Assembly (NCBI GenBank): GCA_035048485.1
Contig: CM068583.1
Coordinates: 64,104,306 to 64,168,305 of the forward strand
DNA: 64,000 nucleotides
From: Pteria penguin
Lineage: Eukaryota > Mollusca > Bivalvia > Pterioida > Pteriidae
Reading direction: 5' to 3'
The notes below the pieces were generated by a model. It searched no databases. It saw only the letters and a program-made list of their open reading frames with translations, and had not been told where the DNA came from. Shown one piece after another: positions 49,101 to 61,100 of the stretch. How positions within the stretch are numbered: position 1 is the stretch's first letter; every line of letters begins with the position of its first letter. The position numbers were made by a program, and so were the translations under genes.

Positions 49101-52100
49101 ACATGAAGATGTAGCTAAGAATGTGGGAAGTCTTCATATACATGTACTTGTAAGATTTGTATGTTGTAATCAAGTGTTTTGAAGGATAAAATGTTAAGTC
49201 ATCTGTTTTCTGTAGATTCATCATCTCAGTTTTTTCTATTTTTACAGATTGTAGCATCTATTTTGTATATTCAACCAACAACCAAAGTGGTATATTTGAG
49301 TTGCCTTGATCATATTGTCCAGTACAATGGAGTCGGGACTTCAGACTGGTTTGGTAACCTACAAGTGGGCTCAATCATTGAAGAGGCTAAAATATTAAGA
49401 GTAGACACTACTGGGATAGTCCTTAAACTATCTGATGAGCTTAGAGGAATAGCATCTGTAAGTGCTGTGTTAAGGTCAAAAGTTATTAAAGGTCACAAGA
49501 AGTGCAAGTCTTATGGTATGCAGAATTTGTTCTTATATTTATATTGCAGGATTATGTTTTCTCAGTCACATTGACAATATGAGAAAGTCTTTTTGTGGAG
49601 ACAGAAAGAAGTGTCTCATTTGGATAGACTGTATTAACATGTATTAACTGCACAGTTTATAATTAACCAGACCAGAGTGTATAGCTCCATGAGTTAACAT
49701 GTAACATTATGAAACTGTTCAGTGAGTCATCGATGTACTTTCATGTTTTGTCCTTTAATGTACTTTATTTACATTAGTTAGTTCACCAACCTTTGTATGC
49801 GCTCATAATTTAGCTTGACTGTTGACTAGTCCAGACTTGTTTTTGCTTATCACCTTGGAAACCAGAAACAAGCATTTTCTGCAGGAAACAATTTAATTAT
49901 ATGAAATCATATAAAATACACAGTTGCTGATGTTGTATGTATAAGTAATGTATTTCAAATTTATTGAAAAAGCAGCTACATTGGATTATTTTCTTTTTTA
50001 GACAAAACTGGTTTTTAGCTCACCTGAGCCAAAGGCTCAAGTGAGCTATTGTGATCAATCACCGTCCGTAGTCCGTCGTCCGTCCGTTGTCCGTCGTTAA
50101 CTTTTAACATTTTCGACTTCTTCTCCAGAACCACTGAACAGAATTTGATGAAACTTGATAAGCATGTAGTACTCATGGTCCCCTACAAGTGTTGTTGTTT
50201 TTCGTCCAGATTCATCAACAGGTGGCGCCACCACAGGCAAAAGTAGGTCAAAGAGGGTACCCTCCTTTGACAAACTTCTTCTTCAGACCGGGGGCATACA
50301 GAGACAAACCAAATGCATAGGAATGATCTAGAGGGATGTGTGAAGAAGTGTTGTTATTTTTGGTTCCATTCCGAAATCAAATTTTTGACGTTTTTTTGCC
50401 TTTTTTTTGTACTTGGTAATTTTAATGCAGAAAAGAGGTATTTTTTTCTTTTAGTAAACATTGATGCATTAATTTGGTTTAATTTGATCATTTTGATGGT
50501 AAGAAATACTACTGCGAAGAAAATTTTTCAATATTTTATGTTTTGGATTTTTTATGAATTTTTTAAGACTTTCAAGAAAAAGGGGGGGTGGGATAATTGG
50601 TGTAAACATTTCACAGTTTGAACTTTTTCTTCGGAACCACTCGCTGGAATTCAATGAAACTTGGCATGCATCAAATACTCAAGGTCCCCGACAAATGTGG
50701 TCATCTTTGTCAGGATCCATGAACAGGTGGCACCACCACAGACAAAAGTAGGTCACAGAGGGTACCCTCCTTTGACAAACTTCTTATTCAGATCGGGTGC
50801 ATACAGCGACAAACCAACTGCATAGGAATGAGATAGAGGCATATGGGAAGAAGTGTTGATATTTTTGGTTCCATTCCGAAATCAAATTTTTGACGTTTTT
50901 TCATTTTTATTTTGGACTTTGTTATTTTAATGCATTAAAGAGTTATTATTTTCTTTTAGTAAACATTGATGCATTCATTGGTTTCATTTAATCATTTCAT
51001 TTAATCATTTCTATGGTAAAGAATGCTGGTGTGAAGGAATTTTTTCAATATCTCGATTTTTGAATTTTTTATGAATTTTTTAAGACTTCCAAGAAAAGGG
51101 GGGGGGGGACAATTTTTCATATCTTCAACTTGATCTACAGAACAACTTGAAGGATTGTGATAAAACTGGGTAGGATGCAAGTACTCATAGTCCTTTTCAA
51201 AGGTTTTGTTTTTTGTGCGGATCATCCAAATTGGTTAACAGATAATGCCACCATGTCTAAAACTAGGTCTCACAATGGTACATATACCACTTGGTAATTG
51301 AAATATGGAGAGTAGCGGTTCAAATCCAGCTGTGGTCAAAAAATTTTTTTTTTTTTTTTACACATCTAAATAAGTTTTTAGATGTTTCTCAACACTCAAC
51401 ATATGAAATTAGGAATTTTACGTTTAAAACTTCCAAAAAAAAAAGGGGGGGGGGGGTTGGCCATTTTTCACATTTTCAACTTTTTCTACAAAACTGTTTG
51501 AAGGATTTTAATAAATCTTGGTAGAAATAAGTCACTTATGATCCTCTTCAAATTCTGTTGTTTTCGTCCAGACCTCTTTACAGGTGGCGCCACCATAGTC
51601 AAGAGTAGGTCACAAAAGAGTTCCCTCGTTTAACAATATTCTTTTTCATACGGGCTGTATACAGAGACAAACAGAATGCATAGAAATGATCTAGAGGGAT
51701 GAGTTAAGATGTATTGTCATTTTGATTCCCTTCCAAAATCAAATTTTAAGAATTTTTTTCGACATTTCTTTGGACTTGGTGATTCAATGCAGAAAAAAGT
51801 GTCATATTTCCTAGTTAATTGATAATGATGATTTCTTATGGACTATTGTGATCATAATTATGGTAAGGATTGTTACTTTGAAAGAATTTTGTCAATATCT
51901 CAATTTTTGGATTTTCTATGAATTTTTTAAGACTTCCAAATGAGGGTGTATAGGAACAATTCAATCACATTTTTCACTTCTGCTGTTATACCACATGAAA
52001 GATTTTAATGAAACATGGAATACATGAAGTACTAAAAGTCCTCTATCAATTTGATAAATTTCATCCAAATTGGTTAACAGATAATGCCACCATGTCTAAA

Positions 52101-55100
52101 AAGCAGTTCTCACAATAGTACATATACCACTTGGTAATTGAAATATGGAGAGTAGCGGTTCAAATCCAGCTGTGGTCAAAATTTTTTTTTCATTTCTTTA
52201 CACATCTAAATAAGTTTTTAGATGTTTCTCAACACTCAACATATGAAATTAGGCAATTTTAAGTTAGATCTGGACAATATTTGAAACAATTGTTGTTCAT
52301 GACCCAGACTTGAAATCAGTCAACAAAAGGCCCCACCTAAAGAAAATGACTAACTTGTTGCCCTGAATGACTTCTTGCAGAGACAAAGGAAATGCTTAAT
52401 ATCAAAATCACCTGAATGGATGTGCAAAAAAGTGTTGTTTTTTTATTCTAGCCTGAAATAAAATTTGACATATTTTCAACATCTGTGTTGACTTAGTCAC
52501 ATTAATGCAAAAATAAATGAATTCTTCCTTCATGCATGACTGATAATATAGGTACTCAGGTGAGCGATATAGGCCCACTTGGGCCTCTTGTTATAAATTT
52601 GAGTAGATTGTATACGTTGATAAATATATATCTAATACATATATGTTTATAGGTCAAGAATTTGTCAGATGATCCAGTTGCCAATCTGTCGTCCACATTT
52701 CCTAAGGGTTCTAAACAACGGTGAGAATTTTCTTCATTGTTTGAGACTAACTGAAAAGTAAATATGAAAAAAACACTGGAAATACTTCAAGGACCTTTTC
52801 GTATAAAACGAGAGCATACATAGAACTTATATAATTTCAAATACTAATAAAGCATATTATTAGATGTGAAACTACATATTTTGGTAAAGTCGGTGAAGCA
52901 TAGTGGATGAGGTGCTCAGCTCGTGACTAAAAGATACCAGTTATGATTCCCACCAAGGGCACACTGGTGTCCTGTCTTCAAATGAAACAGTGAAAACTGA
53001 GGCACTGTGTCATGATATGCATGACATGTAAAAGATTCCTCACTGCTTTGATTGGGTTTGTTGCAAAGGTATAATTTTTCATGCAAAACATCACACAGAT
53101 GACGTTACCATATGCATGAAAAAAAAAATCAATCAATCATATTTAATTGTAATTGAAGATTGTACTGTAAACATAAAGGATAACGTTTACAAACCTATTA
53201 AATCAGCCTAAAGTTGAAAACCTTACAGATAGAAATGTTTGTTTATCAGTCGATACACCTTTATGTACACTGTCAGAATATGTAATGTTTTAGATTTGAA
53301 TCCTCTTCAGTAGTAGACATCTTTGGCTAAATTTTCACACAAAGTAGGTACATATTCTTAAATGTAGATATCAATACATAGACAATTTGAGGTTTGAGGT
53401 GATATTTTCATTATGAATATTCTTTCAAGCAACTAATAGGTCTAGCATATAACAGAATTAGGTTAAACTTGTACTCTGTCATAAATTTGTCAAGAAATGT
53501 TTAAATCTGAGCATTTTCTGGGTTATATTGCTATTGTTTATCAATAGGCTCATCTTTGTGTGATGTGACACAGACATTACACATCATTGTATGAAACATA
53601 TTTCCTTATGCCATTTGGTGGATAATTATGATGATGAATTTAGAAATACAACATGGACTTGATGGTGAGGACAGTCCATCTGATGTGGAAAACACCACTG
53701 TTCTCACCATCAAGTTCATGTGCCAGAAAAATTAATAATTTTTGTATTTCTAAAATTATCATCAAGAAATCTATACATCTTAATCAAATAAATTTTGTCT
53801 CAAGTTTTGATACCATACTACTAACACAATACAAGTATTGTGACAAATAGAAAATTTGATAAGCAAATTGAAATAACAAAGAACGATAACTCCGTATGAG
53901 AAACAATTTTTAAATGCCATATCTTTAGAGATGCTGTCAAATTTCTATCATATTCTGTGATTTAATTCTTATCGTGGAAGTGAATGAGGTTTGGTAAAAC
54001 TTTTGCTTCTAATTTGAATCTTAATTTTTGTCATATTCTTCTGAACTGAATTATTTTGATGGGAAATGCTTTGTTTAAATTGAATTTTGACTAGAATTAA
54101 GTTGACAACAACTCTGATTCATGAACTAATATTATTTTCATCTACGACAAAATTTTGTCAGTTATTTAGACAAGATTTCATGCCTATGTCTTCAAATCTA
54201 TTCATAAATCACAATTCTTTTGGGTGCTCAGATGACAAGGGCATGGGCTCTTTTTCAGTTATATTCCCATTCGATATTTTACAGATGTCGTGTTCTTGAT
54301 TTTGACTTTATGGATAGGATGGTTATTGTAACATTAAGGAAGTGAGTATAACAAATTTACAGTCCATTTTATGATATAAAGTTTAATGAAAAATCAAGTA
54401 ATGATATCACCGAAAAGTCATTTAAGGGGAAATAAAGGAAAATTATGATTTAAAATAGTGAAAAAATGGACAGAATATATTTTTGTTATCAAATGTCAGG
54501 TATTACTCTAGTATGATGTAAACAGATTTCCTTCATTTTTGTGGTTTTTATATACAAATTAATGCAATGAGTAAAAATCAAAGAATATTGTTTTTATTTA
54601 ATTGAATTTTGTAATAAAAATTTTCTATTAACAGGAGTATTTTAGAACAAACATTTCTCAATATCAAAGATTTGGAATCGGGATCATTAGTTGTGGTAAT
54701 GTAATAATTCTTACTTAAATATCAATGTTCTTGACATTTTCCCAGTTCTGTTTCCATTATGTGAAGCTTTCTACATCTCATTCAATTATTTTACCATCTC
54801 AGTCTATTATTTTATCATCTCATTCTATTATTTTACATCTCATTCTATTATTTCAAATCTCAGTCTATTATTTCATTCTATTATTTTACACCTGATTCTA
54901 TTATTTTAACTCTCAGTCTATTATTTTACATCTCAGTCTATTATTTTACCATCTCAATCTATTATTTTATCATCCCTGTCTATTATTTTACATCTCAGTC
55001 TATTATTTTACCATCTCTGTCTATTATTTTACCGTCTCTATTATTTCACCATCTCTCTCTGTTATTTCACCATCTCTCTCTGTTACTTTAGTGTACAGTG

Positions 55101-58100
55101 AAGACATTAACTGATAAAGGGGTCACTGTCAAGGTCACCAACAAGATCCAAGGCTTCATACCTAGTTTACATCTAGCTGATGTGCCATTGAAACACCCTG
55201 AAAAGAAATTTGAAGCAGGAAAAGTTCTGAAATGTCGAGTAAGTTAAAGAAAGATACCTATTATTGTATAATACAGTGTAAAAGTCATATTAATACAGTG
55301 TAAAAGTCATATTATATTCTTATACACAATTAATTCCAAATCGAAATGTTTACCGACTGCAAAAAGATTAAATATAGATAGTAGTCATTTCAGTGAAGTG
55401 CTTGCATCACTAAATTCATCATACTGGCTTTAAGTATGAAATAGTGCACATCATAGTCTTCTATACTACAGAAATCTCTCAAATGTACACCTGTGCATGT
55501 ATATATAAACCAATGATTTAAGATTAATCTCAATTTTAGATTTTGTCAGTGGACAAAGCCAGACAAAGAGTAAAACTGACAAACAAAAAATCCCTAGTAA
55601 ATTCGAAGTACCCCATTTTGACTTCTTTTGCCCAGTTAGAGACCGGATTGGAGTTGGAGGGCTTTATCGGAGATGTTAAAGACCAGGGATGTCTTGTTGT
55701 TTTTTATAATGACATGAAGGTTGGTCAGTGATTGTCTTCTGTAGTGTAACAAAAATTGAAATACATCTTACATAAAATTAACTATTTGATATAGGATGTA
55801 ATGCCAGAAATGATAATATAGGTCTACTTATTTCCTATGTACATGTTCTGTGTGATAATATCATTATTATTATTGTGTTTGGCATCTATTTCAGCAGAAA
55901 ATCATCACTGTTATAGGATATAACGATACAGCTTCTCATGATATGATATGTGTCTCAATACTTGAATTATGATAATTTATGATCCCAAGATGATATACAT
56001 GTTTAATCAAGAAATCGGGTTTATAATTATTGCATTGGTTTCATAAAGTATCTAAAAATAGTGTTTATGAAAAAAAACCATACATCACAATTGTAACTAG
56101 AAATGAGTCCCAAAAAGACACAAAAACATGAAAAAAATATTTTGATCTATTTAGATCATGTTCTTTCTTTTTTTTTCTGCATAAGTTATTCATTTAAAAA
56201 ATTTATATATATATCATAAAAATGATAACAGATTTTTATAAAGAGGGGATTGCTGTATCATTGCTGTATGGTTTAATTTTCTTCCTGCATCAAGTATTGT
56301 ATCATGATCTCTGTATTGCGATATATGGTATTGCATTGTATCTTATCATTCCTACTTATGTATTTCACTACGTGAATTTCATTTAACCCCATACTAGATA
56401 TTTTGAAATTCCATTATTTTGTATTCATTTTCCCCCATCTATTTTCCTGCTCATTGATTGAATTTAGTAATCAGATTACAGTAGACAATATAATATTTTG
56501 ATTAACATTGTCAAGAAATGTTGTACCTTTCATATGGTAATGTGACTTTGTATCATTGGTTGACAGGGTTGGGTGCCTACACGAGAACTGAGCTCAGAAA
56601 ACATCCCTTTTCCTCAGAAAGTATTCTATAAAGGACAGGTTGTAAGATGTGCAGTCAAAACGTGGTCAGAAGAGGCAAATAAAATAACACTAACATTCAA
56701 GGTCAGTTTATACATCGTGAAGGTACTGGCATTGAGATGTCCTCAGTATTATCTGAAGCATTCAAGCTTCTTACAGTAGTCAGTCAGGTCTACTAGTCCA
56801 AGGACAGATGTACGAAAATGATGCTGTCAGCTAAGTACATTTGCAAATTCATTTCAATTTAATCCAATTTGCAGATGCATATTTCACTTTGCATCAACAA
56901 ATGTCGCAGATTTGAAGCAAAAAGGAAAAAAAATGGTGAAAATGTGAGTGGAATTTTTTGAAATCTTTGTAATTAATATTATCACTTTTGATGAGTCAAC
57001 ACAATCTGGGAGTGCAACCAACATCATATCAGCTATGAACCTTGTAATAAAAAGGTTGTTAAAAGAAAACCTATGCCTGTGCATCAAGTTGTGTTAAGTT
57101 GGTACAACATAATTTTTATCACAATAATTCATTAATAAAATGACAAAATGTAAACAAAATTAGGAAGTACAATATGTGAATCAACACTGTCTTCCCCACA
57201 TAAAACATTTCCATCTGTTTTAACAATTTATTACATATTTTACTTTGCAGAATTATGTTAGGACATTTTCCATTGCAGCAACATACATAACAATAACCTG
57301 TTAGATACCTTTATATTTTAGTATAAAATATTGGCTATGTTTGATTTTGGTTGAACATTCTTGGGTATCACCATGATTGCTTTGTACAGGGAAAAAACCA
57401 TTCTATTCATGATAAAGTTCAAAGCATATGTCTTAAATATCTTCCAGCTAGATTCAGGCAAATAAGATATTTATTTCAGATTGAATTATTACAATTTGTA
57501 TTTTAAAAAATATGTTTCTTCATTAGTACCGGTACTTTATTCATTGACTCAGTACACATTTCCTAATTAAGGAGAGGAGGGGTTTGTGCATTCAGAATAG
57601 TTGGAAATAAGTCTTCGCCATTAAAACTACCCCCAAGACATCTGTGCGATAATAAATACCTAAACTTAAGTTTGCAAAGGAGAATGTTTCAACTTTTGTA
57701 TAGATAAGGAATACCTGTCCAAAAATTGGTCTGATTTTTTTAAGTGAACAAATCCTATTAAAATGGTTAAAAATTTCAACTTCTTTTTTTATCTCAATGA
57801 ATCAAATATTTCCAAACTGATTTCCAAACGTAAATTTGGAAAAAAAAACCCTCCAGAGACCATTCGCACTGAACTACTGTGATTCTTTGTTTCTTTCAAT
57901 AGCTCTTTTGTTCTGTCTATAACTGAAACAAAGTCATTTGCATTCACAGAAAGTGCAAATTCACTGAAAGGCAATAATGCTCTCTGATATTGATTCAAGA
58001 AATAATGTTATAAGATTTCAAGACTTACACTAAATAATTATCGGACACTGCTTCATATCCACCATGTTTGTTGTTGCATAGTAAAATAGACATTTGTGAA

Positions 58101-61100
58101 GAACACAGGAAAATTTGTTTTAATCATAAGTAAATTATCAAAATATACATGTAACATGTAAAATCTAACTTTGTGATACCTTCAGAACAATTATTTTAGG
58201 AATATGGTACTAAGAATTCATACAGAATACTAATGTAATTGCTAATTCTTTTTATTTTAGCTGGATGATAAAGCTCATTTTGGTACCAAACAAGCAGCAG
58301 TCCCAGATGAATTTGAAATTGGAAAGGTACCTCTTATCCTAGAGAAATATTTTCTTTGATATAAGTGTAGAAGTTGTACAAGGAGTATGGCAAAGTCTGT
58401 ATATGTACAAGGAGTATGGGAATGTCTGTGTTTGTACAAGGATGTATAGGGAAGTCTGTATATGTACAAGGAGTATGGCAGTGTCTGTATATCATATGTA
58501 TAAGGATTATGGGTATGTCTATATGTACAAGGAGTAGGAGTATATCTGTATGCATACAAGGAGTATGGGTATGTCTGTATATGTATAAGGAATACGAGTA
58601 TGTCTGTATATGTACAAGGAGTATGGGTATGTCTGTATATGTACAAGAAGTATGTCTGTATATGTACAGGGAGTACAGGTATGTCTGTATGTGTACAAGG
58701 AGTGTGGGTATTTCTATATGTATACAAGGAGTATGAGAAGATCTGTGTGTGGATAGACTATGAGAATGTCTGTGTATGTACAAGGAGTACAGGTTTGTCT
58801 GTATATATACAAGTATGGATATGTTTATGTACAAGGAGTATGGGTATATCTGTATCTGTACAAGAAGTTTGTATAGAAGATAGTGGATTCTCAGGATATA
58901 TATAGGTAAAATATATAGGTAAAAATGTAGATCATTAAGTTTTACATTATCTCTTAAAATGAAATATCTGTGACATATATATTGTGTATGTCAAGAATTA
59001 TTTGTAATGTAAATAATGACTGAATTAAGTGAAATACCTCTTTTCCCTGTTTATATTAGCTCCAGTAACACTTTGTCTTTTCAGTTGACTAATTGCAGAG
59101 TAAAGGGTAAATCAGAGAAAGGTCTGGAAGTGGTTCTTCTACCATCTAAAATACCAGCATTCCTTCCATCAGTACATCTGTCGGAGTCTGGCACTATGCA
59201 GGATCTTTTGTACCATACATATAAAGCTAGTGATCTTATTAAAGATGCCATGTACCTCAACCAGACAAATATTATAGTATCCTTCATGATGTTATATAAT
59301 GAATATATAAAGCTAGTGATCTTATTAAAGATGCCATGTGCATCAACAAGAATGATATTATAGTACCCTTCATGATGTTCTATAATGACCATATAAAGCT
59401 AGTGATCTTATTAAAGATGCCATGTACCTCAACCAGACTAATATTATAGTATCCTTCATGATGATATATATTACAAATATATAAAGCTAGTGATCTTATC
59501 AAAGATGCCATGTGTATCACCCAGACTAATATTATAATACCCTTCATGATGTTATATAAATTTGTATAGCTAGTGATCTTATCAAAGATGCCATGTGCAT
59601 CAACCAGACTTATATTATAGTACCCATCATGATGTTTTATAATGACCATATAAAGTTAGTGACCTTATTAAAGATGCCATGTACCTCAACCAGACTAATA
59701 TTATAGTAACTTTCATAATGTTCTATAATGACCATATAAAGCTAGTGATCTTATTAAAGATGCCATGTACCTCAACCAGACTAATGTTATAGTAACTTTC
59801 ATAATGTTCTATAATGACCATATAAAGCTAGTGATCTTATTAAAGATGCCATGTACCTCAACCAGTCTAATATTATAGTATCCTTCATGATGTTCTATAA
59901 TGACCATATAAAGCTAGTGATCTTATTAAAGATGCCATGTACCTCAACCAGACTAATATTATAGTATCCTTCATGATGTTCTATAATGACCATATAAAGC
60001 TAGTGATCTTATTAAAGATGCCATGTACCTCAACCAGACTAATATTATAGTATTCTTCATGATGATACATTAATAGAATCTAGCACTAGTTTGAGTTCCA
60101 GATAGAAAAAGGTCAGTCGAGGGTTGGATGACTCAACAAATCTCAACCGAGGCATTAGCCGAGGTTGAGATATGTTGATTCATCCAGTCCAAGACTGATC
60201 TTTTTCTATCTGGAACTCAAACTAGTGCTTGATTATTTTTCTCGCACCTCAGCAGCTCGATGTAGGCTATAGCTATTTTTAATGCTTTTGTTTACTTCCT
60301 TTGATGGCCAAATCACTGATTGAATAAAAAGATAGTCCGCCACAATAAAATAAAACACCATGATATGCATGAAGAAACTTTATATTTTGATAGGATTTTT
60401 CAACATTAAATTTAACGATAACACACAAAATCTAATATGTTGTAATAAAAATCAAGTATTCTGCATAAAACGACATGCAGACGACGCGCGGAAGGATACA
60501 AAGTGTTCCGGATAGAATTTTCCAGTACTGATATAAAACGGGATTAGTTGATCTCCGGTGCAAGAAATATTCTGTCTGTCTGTCCAGAAAACTTTAACCT
60601 TGGCCATGACTTTTGAACCAAAAGAGATGGGGCCTTCATACTACACATGTGTATTCCTTGTGGTAAGACCTTTCTGTTGGTATCAAAAGTTTTGACCTTG
60701 TGACATAGACCTTGACATTTGGCCTACTTTTGAAAAACTTTAACCTTGGCCATAACTTTTGATCCAAAAGAGTTGGGGTCTTCATACTACACATGTGTAT
60801 TCCTTGTGGCAAAATTTTCTGCCGGTACCAAAATTTATGCCCTTTTGACTTCGACCTTGACATTTGACTTGTTTTTGAAAAACTTTAACCGTAACCATTA
60901 TTTTTGAACCAAAAGAGATGGGGCCTTCATACTACACATGCGTATTCATTGTGGCAAGACCTGTCTGTGAACTTGATCTTGACTTTGACTTAGAGACCTT
61001 TACCTAGGTCTTTGCCCTACTTTAAATTTTGTTGCCACTGGGAGTATTTGTCCCGTTAGGACAGTTATAGTTATATATGAAGTTGGCTTACACATCATAG

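Larger units (their letters stand above)
47780..49160. repeat. Short minisatellite interrupted by a Harbinger element (PDCD11 intron 8)
   Basis: The block 'tatatatgtacatgtagcta', 'agaatgtgggaagtctt' occurs about three times at 47780-47898 and about four times at 49000-49160, on either side of the inserted element at 47899-48999. Confidence 0.75.

Noticed and set aside
49458..49574. Continuation of exon 9 past 49457
   Set aside because: The frame stays open to 49574, but only the GTAAGT at 49458 joins exon 10 in phase; the next candidate donor (near 49517) would read into a stop in exon 10.
58275..58905. Open frames rich in Tyr, Cys and His on both strands
   Set aside because: They follow the 28-31-bp minisatellite in intron 16; no conservation signal.
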